A stretch of DNA of 64,000 bases from the NCBI GenBank assembly GCA_963850915.1, contig CAWKND010000005.1, forward strand, positions 124,001 to 188,000, in the 5' to 3' direction. This DNA is from CAVTWH01 sp963850915. GTDB taxonomy: Bacteria; Actinomycetota; Actinomycetes; Mycobacteriales; Micromonosporaceae. The translations under genes were made by a program, and so were the position numbers. Positions 36,534 through 45,146 of this stretch are shown here, one piece after another. The number at the start of each line of letters is the position of its first letter. Position 1 is the stretch's first letter. Below the pieces are notes generated by a model. It saw only the letters and a program-made list of their open reading frames with translations. It was not told the origin of the DNA and did no database searches.

Positions 36534-36814
36534 AGTTCGCACTCCACGCTGTCCACGTCGACCGGGGACGGTCACCGGCCGGACTGCACGGGACGCGCCG
36601 CGGGTGCGGGGGTGTGCCCTCGGCCGGCGGGGCGGTGTGGCCGTGGTGGGTGGCTGAACAGGTCGCCACTCCTGACGCCCATGGCCGGGGAATCGCCATC
36701 GTGCACGTCACCGCCTCGTATTGACCGGCGTCGGTCGGGCAGGCGGGGAAGATCGTCCGTGAGACCGTAGAGTGCCCTCGATCGGGTCAAGCTCTGGCCG
36801 CGAAGGGGGTCGCG

Positions 36815-38485
36815 TTGATCGATGCGGGAACGGTGCTGGCCGGGCGGTACGAAATCATGCGCCACATCGCCAGCGGTGGCATGGGCGACGTGTGGCAGGG
36901 CTGGGACCGCATTCTGGGCCGGACGGTGGCGGTCAAGCTGCTGCGCACCCCGTCCGACGAGCTCGGGTACATCGAGCGGTTCTGGGCCGAGGCACGCTCC
37001 ATGGCTACGGTCAGCCACCCAGGCGTGGTCGAGGTGTACGACTTCGGTGACGACCCGGCGGCCGGCACGTACCTGGTCATGAAGTACATCGACGGCGAGT
37101 CGCTGGCGCGCGTCCTCGACCGTGGGCGGCTGAGCGTCGAGGCGACGATGCGACTGGTTGCCGAGGCCGCCGAGGCCCTGCACGCGGCCCACGAGCGGGG
37201 GGTGATGCACCGCGACGTCAAGCCGGGCAACCTGCTGATACGCCCCGACGGCAGCACGGTGCTCACCGATTTCGGCATCGCCCGCTCGGCAACGTCGACC
37301 CACCAGACCTCGGCCGGCCTGCTGCTGGGCACCGCCTCGTACATCGCGCCGGAACGGGTCGACGGCCAGCCCGCGACCGCCCAGTCCGACATCTACTCGC
37401 TCGGTATCGTTGCCTACCTGTGCCTGGCCGGCCGGCTGCCGTTCGAAGGGGACAGCCTGCTGCAGGTCGCGCTGCGGCACGCCAACGAGGAGCCGCCGCC
37501 GTTGCCGGATGAGCTCCCGCCGAGCGTCCGGAAGGTCGTGGCGCGGGCGCTGGCGAAGGACCCGGCGGCGCGCTGGCCCTCCGGGGCCGACCTCGCCGCC
37601 GCGGCGCGGCGCGCGACGGTAGTGGAGCCGACCCGGCCGCAGCTTCAGCCGGTGGTGCCGGCCCGCGCGTCGCGTTTCAGGTCGCGCTGGTTGCTCGTCG
37701 CTGCAGGCGCTGCGCTGGCGGTCGCGATCGCGGTGGCGGCCGTGGTCACGTCGGGGCAACGCGGCGACCCGCTGGTGCCCGATGCGGCGGGAACGACCGC
37801 CACCCCGGTGGACGGAATCGACGCCGTACCAGCGGTCGCCGGGAGTCCGAGCCTGGCCGGGACAGCCAGCGCCACCGGCCCTGCGGTGGCCGGCATCACG
37901 AGCTCGAAGCCCGCCGCTGGCGGCGTGCTGCCGGCGGCACCGAGCAGCCTCAAGGCGACACCGGTCAGCGCGAACACGATCCGGCTGGAGTGGGCGGACA
38001 ACTCCGCCAACGAGAGCGGCTTCACCATCCTCAACGGTGCCGCCTCGCACAACGTCGGCGCCAACGCGACCACCTACAACTGGGACGGCCTGGCACCCGA
38101 CAGCTACGTGTGCTTCAAGGTGCGCGCGTTCAACGCCGCCGGCTCGTCGGCGTACGCCCCGGCCGCGCAGGGCAACTGGGTCTGCGCCACCACCTTGCCC
38201 GGTACCGGTCCGGCGGCACCGTCCAACCTGACAGCCACGCCGGTCGGGCCGACCACCATCCGCCTCCAGTGGACGGACAACTCCGACAACGAGAACGGCT
38301 TCACCGTCATCAACGGCAGCGCGTCGCGCAACACCAACGCGAACGCGACCTCGTACAGCTGGGACGGTCTGATGCCCGGTACGTACATGTGCTTCAAGGT
38401 GCGCGCGTTCGACGACGCCGGCGTCTCTGCGTACTCCCCGGCGGCACAGGACACTTGGGCCTGCACCACGACACCGTCGGGATGA
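36815..38485 (+). CDS. PknB-type Ser/Thr protein kinase with two extracellular fibronectin III domains
   Basis: 556 residues. Kinase domain (about 10-270): GGMGDVWQGWD glycine loop, VAVKLL Lys, HRDVKPGNLL catalytic loop, LTDFGIA, and APERVDG. A single membrane helix (SRWLLVAAGAALAVAIAVAAVV, near 290-312) is followed by a Thr/Ala/Ser linker and two fibronectin type III modules of about 85 residues (AAPSSLKATPVSANTIRLEWADNS; AAPSNLTATPVGPTTIRLQWTDNS). The outer domains could sense ligand or wall. TTG start with GAAGGGGG upstream. It borders the biosynthetic locus but has no repeat operator of its own. Confidence 0.9.
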   Translation: MIDAGTVLAGRYEIMRHIASGGMGDVWQGWDRILGRTVAVKLLRTPSDELGYIERFWAEARSMATVSHPGVVEVYDFGDDPAAGTYLVMKYIDGESLARVLDRGRLSVEATMRLVAEAAEALHAAHERGVMHRDVKPGNLLIRPDGSTVLTDFGIARSATSTHQTSAGLLLGTASYIAPERVDGQPATAQSDIYSLGIVAYLCLAGRLPFEGDSLLQVALRHANEEPPPLPDELPPSVRKVVARALAKDPAARWPSGADLAAAARRATVVEPTRPQLQPVVPARASRFRSRWLLVAAGAALAVAIAVAAVVTSGQRGDPLVPDAAGTTATPVDGIDAVPAVAGSPSLAGTASATGPAVAGITSSKPAAGGVLPAAPSSLKATPVSANTIRLEWADNSANESGFTILNGAASHNVGANATTYNWDGLAPDSYVCFKVRAFNAAGSSAYAPAAQGNWVCATTLPGTGPAAPSNLTATPVGPTTIRLQWTDNSDNENGFTVINGSASRNTNANATSYSWDGLMPGTYMCFKVRAFDDAGVSAYSPAAQDTWACTTTPSG

Positions 38486-38566
38486 ACCGCGGCGTCGGCG
38501 GATCGCGAGGCGGTGACCCCACTGCTGCGGCTGGTCGGACTGGCGTACGGTCCCGGTCCGCAAGGC

Positions 38567-39618
38567 TCAACGAGCGGGCGGCGTCCAGGCCAACTGGACG
38601 ACGCGGAGGCCGTCGCGGCGGGTCATCAGCCAGCCCCGGCCGGGTGGCTGCGGCTGTGGCCTTTGCTGGAACAGCAACGCTCCCTCCGCCGGCGAGCCGG
38701 ACAACAGGATGCGCGCCGTGGTCAGCTCACGTACCCGCGCCAGGAACGGCTCGTACAGTGCCCGGGCCGCGCCGGCGGTACCGCGTGTGATGATCACGTG
38801 GAGGCCGATGTCACGGGCGTGGCCGAGGTACTCCAGCAACGACGCGAGAGGGTTCGCGTCTGTAGCGACCAGGTCGTAGTCGTCGACCAGGAGATACAGG
38901 TCAGGTCCGCGCCATCGGCGCTCGGAAGGCTGCTGCGGGGGTACTTCGGGGTCGGGCAGGCGTTCGCGTAGTGCGGCGCACACGTCGGCCAGCACGTCGA
39001 CGGCGGTCGCCTCGCCCGTCACGTACCCGATGAGGTGTTCGGTGTCCACGCAGCCGAGCAGGCTGCGCCGGTAGTCGATCAGGATGATCCGGGCCTGTTC
39101 CGGGGTGAACGCGCGGGTGATCGAGCGGGCCACGCCGCGCAGGAACGAACTCTTCCCCGACCCCACATCGCCCAGCAGCAACAGATGCGCCTCGTTGACC
39201 AGGTCGAGGTGTACCGGCTGCAGATCCTGTTCGGCCAGGCCGATCGGTACCGCGGACGGGGTGGCGGGTGCGGGCAGGTCCGCCGCGTCGACCAGGGCCG
39301 GCAGCAGCCGTACCGGCGGCGCCGAGGGCCCCGACCAGTTCGCCGCGACCGATTCGACCAGCGCCGTGACCGCTTCGGCGAGGTCGTCGGTACCGGGGTT
39401 GGCGTCCAGTCGCGGCAGGGGGGTAGGGCCGGGCTCGCCAGCGCTACCAGCGCCCGTTGGGCGTCGCAGAGCAGGTGGAAGAGCACGTCGCCGACGACCC
39501 AGCCGTGACATCGGGAGAACGCGAGCAGTTCGACCGGGGACAGCGGCGCGGCAACTTCGCTCACGCCGCTGTACGCCCGGCCGAGCGCCGCCACGGCGAC
39601 GCGATACTCGACAGTCAT
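38567..39618 (-). pseudogene. DinB-like/EccC ATPase-domain fusion, frameshifted
   Basis: Two frames join into one protein if a base is added in the six-G run at 39418-39423. ATG 39618 gives a DinB/maleylpyruvate-isomerase-like start (MTVEYRVAVAALGRAYSG...HGWVVGDVLFHLLCDAQRALVALA). The other frame continues to a FtsK/SpoIIIE-type ATPase module like the third domain of type VII secretion EccC: PIGLAEQDLQPVHLDL, Walker A LLLGDVGSGKSSFL, Walker B LYLLVDDYDLV. No other T7SS gene is near. It is either a truncated EccC remnant captured by a DinB gene, or a small stand-alone ATPase with a sequencing error. Confidence 0.7.
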
Positions 39619-39671
39619 CCACCCATCATCGCCAATGGGCAGCACCCCACTGGCCGGCCGATCGCCGGACG

Positions 39672-41761
39672 TCACACGGCGGGTCCCGCTGAGTTCATGA
39701 CGAGTGGCGCGCGTTCCCATACCCGGTGCAGGCCAACTGCTTTGACGAGTGCGTTGGTGTAGGCGGCCACCACGCCGTCGGTGGTGAGGATGCCCGGTGC
39801 GCCGGTGTCGATGCCGGCGGTCCGCAGCGCCTGGTCGCCATCGCCCCAGGAGCCCAGTACCTTCGCGTGCCGGAATGCCTCCTGGAGCAGCACGGTGAGT
39901 TTGATGTCGGCGAGGCTGCCGGCTCCGCCGGCGACGAGGATCGCGTCGTACTCGATGGATCTGGTCGTGGCGAAGGTCCGCTCGACGACCTCGGTGCGCG
40001 CGCCCTTGCCGAGGGTCCCGCCAACCGGCGCGATGACCCGCAGGACAGCACCCTGGGCGGCCAGGGCTTTGCGGACCTTGGCTATCCCGGCGAGATCCGC
40101 GCCGGGGCCGGCGACGACGCCGATCACCCGGCCGGCGATCGGTCCGGGGCCGGGCGGCAACTGCGAGAGTGCCGGCGAGGGCTGGACATCGGTCGCCGGC
40201 TTGCCTTTCGGGGCGGGCAGGCCGAGACCGGCGGCGACCTGAGCGCACAGGTCGGCATCGACGTTGGCCAGCACGGCCAGTTCCCGCTTCTTCACGTCCT
40301 GGTCGTATACCTTCCCCAGTTCGAACGTGAACGCCTCGACCACGTGCAGTTGCTCGATCGGGGAGAGGCTGGCGTAGAAGAGGGTGGCTTGGGAGAAGTG
40401 ATCCTCGAACGACACCGGATTCGCCCGGACCTTTTCCCCCGGACCGGCTGGGGGCTGGCGACATACCCACCGTGTACGGCATCGGCGCGGGCGGGCAGAT
40501 CGCCGTCCAGACCGTTGCGCAGGTACGGGGTGATGCCCTCGTGGACGGTGCTCTGGTGCATGCCGTCGCGGAGGTTGTCGTTGACGGCCGCGTGCGGACA
40601 GTTGATCGGCAGCTGGGTGAAGTTCGGGCCGCCCAGCCGGGTGAGCTGGGTGTCGAGGTAGGAGAACAGTCGCGCCTGCATCAGCGGATCGTTGGTGACC
40701 TCGATGCCGGGTACCAGGTTGCCGGTGTGGAAGGCGACCTGTTCGGTCTCGGCGAAGTAGTTGCTGGGATTGCGGTTGAGCGTGAGCAGGCCGACCGGCT
40801 GTACCGGGGCCAGCTCTTCGGGGACGAGTTTCGTCGGGTCGAGCAGGTCGATATCCTCGAAGGTTTCGGTGTCGGTGTCGGGCAGGATCTGCAGGCCGAG
40901 CTCGTACTCCAGGAACGCGCCGGCATCGATCGCGTCGGCCATGTCGCGGCGGTGGAAGTCCGGGTCGCAGCCGGCGGCGATCTGCGCCTCTTCCCACACG
41001 AGCGAGTGCACCCCGGCGACCGGCTTCCAGTGGAACTTCACCAGACTGGTCTCACCGGCGGCGTTGACGAGGCGGAAGGTGTGGACGCCGAAGCCCTCCA
41101 TTGTCCGGAACGAGCGCGGGATGCCGCGGTCGGACATCGCCCACATGACGTGGTGGGTCGCCTCGGTGTGCAGGGAAACGAAGTCCCAGAATGTGTCGTG
41201 CGCTGTCTGTGCCTGCGGGATTTCCCGGTCCGGGTGCGGCTTTCCGGCGTGGATGATGTCCGGGAACTTGATGCCGTCCTGGATGAAGAAGACCGGCATG
41301 TTGTTGCCCACCAGGTCGAAGTTGCCCTCGGCCGTGTAGAACTTCACCGCGAAACCGCGCACGTCCCGTACCGTGTCGGCGGAGCCGCGGGAGCCCAGCA
41401 CGGTGGAGAACCGGACGAACACCGGAGTCTCCAGCCCCTCCTGGCCGAGGAATCCGGCGCGGGTGACGTTCGCGGCGTTGCCGTAGGCACGGAAAGTCCC
41501 GTGCGCGGCGGCGCCCCGGGCATGTACCACCCGCTCGGGAATCCGCTCGTGATCGAAGTGGGTGATCTTCTCCCGCAGGTGGAAGTCCTCCATGAGCGAA
41601 GGCCCACGTGGACCCGCCTTCAAGGAATGATCCGTGTCCGGCAGCCGTACCCCGTTCGCGGTGGTCAGGAACCTGCCCTGCTGGGTGACCGGCTGGTCCC
41701 GACCCTCGGTCACCGGATCGACGGATGTACTCGGCTGCTTCGGTGAACGCTTCGTCGCCAC
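39672..41761 (-). pseudogene. katE: Catalase HPII (large-subunit, clade 2), frameshifted
   Basis: Together the two frames encode a large-subunit catalase of about 695 residues. The first frame has VVHARGAAAHGTF (distal His), FVRFSTV, GNNMPVFFIQDGIKFPD and LFSYLDTQLTRLGGPNF (proximal Tyr). It loses sense after ASPQPVRGK near 40440. The second frame resumes with EKVRANPVSFEDHFSQATLFYASLSPIEQLHVVEAF and the DJ-1/PfpI-like C-terminal domain (GRVIGVVAGPGADLAGIAKV...AILVAGGAGS). One extra G or A at the G5A4 run (about 40435-40443) restores the frame. Either a real mutation or a base-calling error; the sequence is otherwise intact. Confidence 0.85.
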
Positions 41762-41895
41762 AGTTCCTCATTTCCGAAATGTTCGAATTGCATAGTTACT
41801 ATGCCCCGCCAGCGCGAGTTCAATCGGAGTACTTCGCAGACTCTGCGTTCCGAATGTCGACGGTTGCCCAGGCTCCTCGCGGGTGCACTGTCGCC

Positions 41896-42609
41896 TCAGC
41901 TGGCCCGGTCGGTGGGCGCGCCGCTGCGGGCAAGGTTGTGCAGGAAGCGGTGGAAGCCGCCGCCTTCCACCCGGGCCTTCGGCCGGGCACTGGTGGTCAC
42001 CGCGAGATCGGTGGGGTAGCGCACGCTCAACCCCGCGCTGAGCGCGGCCGCGACCAGAGCGCGATCTTCGCCGACGGCAACGGCAGGAAAACCGCCGATC
42101 TTCTGGTACGCCCGGCCAGACAAGCCGAGATTCGCACCGTGTACGTGGTGGCCCCCGAGGAGCTGTGCCTCCTGGTACAGCCGCTCGTAGCGCGGCGGCA
42201 GGTCAGCCGGCCACGCTGACCACTCGTCGACCACCACCGTGCCGGCCACTACGTCGACGCCGTCGACCGCGTGACGTACCTGACCAACCAGCCAACCGGG
42301 CGGCACGATCGAGTCGGCGTCGGTATTGGCCAGCCACCAGCTGTCAGGGTTCTCGCGCAGGGCGTGGTCGCAGCCGGCGGCGCGGGCACGGCCGACGTTG
42401 CCGGCGGCGATCTCCAGTACCGTGGCGCCCAACGAGCGGGCCAACTCGGCGGTGGCGTCGCCGCAGCGGTCGGCGACCACGATCACCTCGACCGGCAGTG
42501 CCACCGCGTTGGCGGCAGCTGTCACTGAGCGCAGACACGCTGCCAGCGTGGCCGCCTCGTCGCGGGCCGGAATGACCACCGCGAGCCGATCGGGGTGCCA
42601 GTCACCCAC
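41896..42609 (-). CDS. Family 2 glycosyltransferase
   Basis: 237 residues. LAVVIPARDEAATLAACLRSV, VIVVADRCGDATAELARSLGATVLE and WWLANTDADSIVPPGWL (DxD-type) define a GT-A fold family 2 enzyme. HHVHGANLGLSGRAYQKIGGFPAVAVGEDRAL completes the acceptor/ED motif. No membrane segment. GTG 42609 overlaps the upstream methyltransferase stop by eight bases. It is the last gene of a four-gene operon and presumably transfers a sugar to the product of the others. Confidence 0.88.
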   Translation of the reverse strand: MGDWHPDRLAVVIPARDEAATLAACLRSVTAAANAVALPVEVIVVADRCGDATAELARSLGATVLEIAAGNVGRARAAGCDHALRENPDSWWLANTDADSIVPPGWLVGQVRHAVDGVDVVAGTVVVDEWSAWPADLPPRYERLYQEAQLLGGHHVHGANLGLSGRAYQKIGGFPAVAVGEDRALVAAALSAGLSVRYPTDLAVTTSARPKARVEGGGFHRFLHNLARSGAPTDRAS

Positions 42610-43216
42610 TGACAAGTCCCTCGCTGTGGGCGACGGATTCCGGGCGGGTATCGGTGCGCCGGTACACGTCGAGCCGGAAGTCCTCGTCCCGGTAGCCGCC
42701 GACGGCGGCGAGTCCGGGCGTGGCGGCCACGATCGCGTGCACCTGATCGCCGCCGCGTCGATGCTCGGCGACCGGGTGGCGCCAGTGCACGGCAACGAGA
42801 TCGCCGCCCGGCTCCAGGGTTTCCCGAACCCGCGCGAGGGTCTGCGTCAGGTCCGTTTCGGTGAGGTAGTAGAGCACCTCGGAGAGCACGACCAGATCGA
42901 ACGGTCCGGCCGGCCAGTCGGCCGGGATGCTCTGCTGCTCAACGGTTACGTGCGGGTGTTGGGCCAGTCGGGAGCGGGCGGCGGCGACTGCGGCGGGCAC
43001 CAGGTCGGCGCAGAGCAGTTGGTCGCAGCGGGCCGCCAGCAGCTCGGAGAGCACGCCGATGGAGCAGGCCGGCTCGTACCCGCGGCGATAGTGCCGGCGG
43101 GGGAGTGCGGCGACGGTGAGCTGGTACTTGCGGTGGTCGTACCACCTGTCGGCGAAGCCCCACGGGTCGTTGCTATCGGCGTACATCTCGTAGAAGTAGG
43201 GCGTGTCAACCGGCAT
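42602..43216 (-). CDS. NodS-like SAM-dependent methyltransferase
   Basis: 204 residues: FYEMYADSNDPWGFADRWYDHRKYQLTVAAL is the N-terminal signature of NodS-family N-methyltransferases, followed by EPACSIGVLSELLAARCDQLLCADLVP (SAM-binding motif I region, with ACS where GC is usual) and FDLVVLSEVLYYLT. NodS methylates an amino sugar in rhizobial Nod factors; here a neighbouring LmbE-type deacetylase could create such an amine. It overlaps both neighbours in the operon. Confidence 0.85.
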   Translation of the reverse strand: MPVDTPYFYEMYADSNDPWGFADRWYDHRKYQLTVAALPRRHYRRGYEPACSIGVLSELLAARCDQLLCADLVPAAVAAARSRLAQHPHVTVEQQSIPADWPAGPFDLVVLSEVLYYLTETDLTQTLARVRETLEPGGDLVAVHWRHPVAEHRRGGDQVHAIVAATPGLAAVGGYRDEDFRLDVYRRTDTRPESVAHSEGLVSG

Positions 43217-43919
43217 GGAACAGCACCTCGAACGGGCGCGCGAACCGCGCCAGCACGTACTCGGGCAGAATGGTCACGCCGTCCACCGGGTGGACCTGGG
43301 TGGTGAACGCGGCGATCGCGTGCTGCTTCGCGGCCAGCGTTTCCAGATCGAGAGGGATCCGGTGCGCTGTGTGCCAGGGCACCCGCGAGTCCTGCGGTCG
43401 CGCCCAGTGCCACATCCAGATCGGGTACTCCCACAGCTGCGCTCCGGTCGCCGCGCACGCTGCGGCGGCAGCACGACCGACCGCCTCGTGATCGGGGTGC
43501 CCGTCGCCTCGCCAGGTCACCAGGCACGGTCGGCCGGGCGTCAGCACACACTTCAGGTGCGTGGCGAGTGCGGTCTCGTCGATTCTTCCGTCGGGTTGGT
43601 GCAGCCTTTGCATCTGAGTGGCTGTTCGCAGGCGGCGCAGCGCTTCGGTGAGTTCCGCCGGCCGTAGCCGGCGCAGGTCTTCGGCGCTCAGTGTCGTCGC
43701 GTCGGGGTGGGACGCCTCACCGTCGGTGACGGCGACCAGCGTGGCGGATCCCAGCCGTGCGAGCAGTCCACCCACGCCGAGTACCTCGTCGTCCGGGTGG
43801 GCCGCCACGACCACCGGGTCCGCCAGTTGGGCGAGCGGTACCTCCGGCAGCTCAGCCAGGGCACGCCATGCCCGCCACGATTCTTCGGCGGTACCGTTGC
43901 CCTCGATCGCGGTTACCAC
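43206..43919 (-). CDS. PIG-L/LmbE-family deacetylase
   Basis: 237 residues. The zinc motif AHPDDE occurs at the start of the fold (DPVVVAAHPDDEVLGVGGLLARL) and GDGHPDHEAVG supplies the distal His pair. Members remove N-acetyl groups from sugar conjugates, as in mycothiol or GPI biosynthesis. GTG 43919 overlaps the acyl-CoA dehydrogenase stop. With a NodS-like methyltransferase and a glycosyltransferase downstream, deacetylation then N-methylation of an aminosugar is a reasonable pathway. Confidence 0.87.
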   Translation of the reverse strand: MVTAIEGNGTAEESWRAWRALAELPEVPLAQLADPVVVAAHPDDEVLGVGGLLARLGSATLVAVTDGEASHPDATTLSAEDLRRLRPAELTEALRRLRTATQMQRLHQPDGRIDETALATHLKCVLTPGRPCLVTWRGDGHPDHEAVGRAAAAACAATGAQLWEYPIWMWHWARPQDSRVPWHTAHRIPLDLETLAAKQHAIAAFTTQVHPVDGVTILPEYVLARFARPFEVLFHAG

Positions 43920-44902
43920 GGGGCGGTTCCGCTGTCCCGGATCGCCGCACCGAGACCGGCCAGATCCGACTCGGCATGCGACTGCCGCAGGTAGACGGTC
44001 AAATCCGCGACCCGGCGGGCGTGCGCGTGATCCAGGCACAGCGGCCCGGCTCCCAGCGCCCGTCCCACCCGGTCGAGAACCTCGCTCGCACTGGCTTCGG
44101 CGGCCAGGCGTACCTGCGCCGCCAGGATCGGCAGGGCTGCTTTCGGGTCGGCGTCAATCACGGCAGCCGCACGCTCCAGCAAGGCGCCGGTTGCGGTGAG
44201 CGTGACCGCCACCGCGCCCAGATGCGCCAGCGCGTGCGGGTTCGGTGGTTGGGTGCGGGCCTTGTCCAGCAGCGTGTCGGCGACGCCGAGTGCCCCGCCG
44301 TACCAGCAGGCGGCCACCCCGATCCCGCCGTGCCAGAAACCCGGCCGGTCAACATATTGCCCCGGGCCACCCACCGGTACCGCTGGGGTGGCCGAAAACC
44401 GCACGGTACGGCTGTCCGAGCCGGCCATTCCTACTGCGGGCCAGGTTCCGTCCAACGGCTGGCCGTCGGCAACGTTCACCGCGAATAGTCGGACATCTGC
44501 ACCGTCCTGGGCGGTTACCAACGCTCGATCGCAGACCCCGGCACCTGAGCACCAGGGCCTTTCTCCGTCCAGCAGCCACCGCTGCCCCTCGCGGCGCGCC
44601 CGCACCGAACGGGGTACAGCCGCCCACACGCCCCACAACGCGTCGCCGGGTTCGGGTCCGCCGAGTTCGGCGAGGATTGCCACAGCGTCCGCGTGGCCCT
44701 CAGCCAGCCGCGCGAACACCAGGTCCGCGCGCCCCCACGCGCTCAGCACGCCCAGTCGGGCCGCCGTCTGTCCCGCCCCCGGCAGGGGCAGGTCAAGCAT
44801 CCCCCCATGCCGAGCGGCCTCGACAATGGCGGCCACCGCACCGGTGTCCAACGGGACAGTGACGTTGGCCGCCCACCAGGCGGAGAACTCTTCGGTCTGC
44901 AC
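43913..44902 (-). CDS. Acyl-CoA dehydrogenase-like protein
   Basis: About 329 residues. LGVLSAWGRADLVFARLAEGHADAVAILAELGG, GVWAAVPRSVRARREGQRWLLDGERPWCSGAGVCDRALV and ARVADLTVYLRQSHAESDL follow the acyl-CoA dehydrogenase fold (N-terminal helices, beta barrel, C-terminal helices). It is somewhat short and the usual catalytic Glu is not obvious, so the substrate and even dehydrogenase activity are uncertain. GTG 44902 is chosen because the frame upstream is low-complexity repeat. It is the first gene of the operon with LmbE, methyltransferase and GT2. Confidence 0.75.
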   Translation of the reverse strand: MQTEEFSAWWAANVTVPLDTGAVAAIVEAARHGGMLDLPLPGAGQTAARLGVLSAWGRADLVFARLAEGHADAVAILAELGGPEPGDALWGVWAAVPRSVRARREGQRWLLDGERPWCSGAGVCDRALVTAQDGADVRLFAVNVADGQPLDGTWPAVGMAGSDSRTVRFSATPAVPVGGPGQYVDRPGFWHGGIGVAACWYGGALGVADTLLDKARTQPPNPHALAHLGAVAVTLTATGALLERAAAVIDADPKAALPILAAQVRLAAEASASEVLDRVGRALGAGPLCLDHAHARRVADLTVYLRQSHAESDLAGLGAAIRDSGTAPW

Positions 44903-45005
44903 GGACAGACCATGCCCGTTTCGCGACGATAGAAACCCTGGAACGGCCGGATCGCGTGGCTCTGGTACCCGCGTCGGCGGCAAGCCCGATGCTGGCCGTC
45001 TGGTG

Positions 45006-45106
45006 GGCGGGTCCGGCGGGTGACTCGGCGCTGGGCGTCTGGGGCGGGTCCGGCGGATGGCTCGGCGCTGGGCGTCTGGGGCGGGTCCGGCGGATAGCTC
45101 GGCGCG
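45006..45106. repeat. 37-bp tandem repeat in an intergenic region
   Basis: Two full units (45024-45060 and 45061-45097) of ctcggcgctgggcgtctgg followed by ggcgggtccggcggatgg, plus partial units at both ends. It lies in the 244-base gap between the acyl-CoA dehydrogenase start and the metalloprotease stop. The minus-strand reading frame through it is open but low-complexity. Confidence 0.9.
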
Positions 45107-45146
45107 ACCGCGGCGGTCTGCGCCTGGTGCGCAACGTGTGCCCGGT

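Noticed and set aside
37994..38295. cggacaactccg strings like the pathway operator inside the kinase gene (near 37997 and 38275)
   Set aside because: They encode the conserved DNS turn of the two fibronectin domains and lack the second GGAC half-site at a 10-bp period.
42610..42795. Longer start for the glycosyltransferase
   Set aside because: The extension overlaps the methyltransferase in another frame and is Arg/Ser/Pro-rich; GTG 42609 starts just before the GT-A fold.
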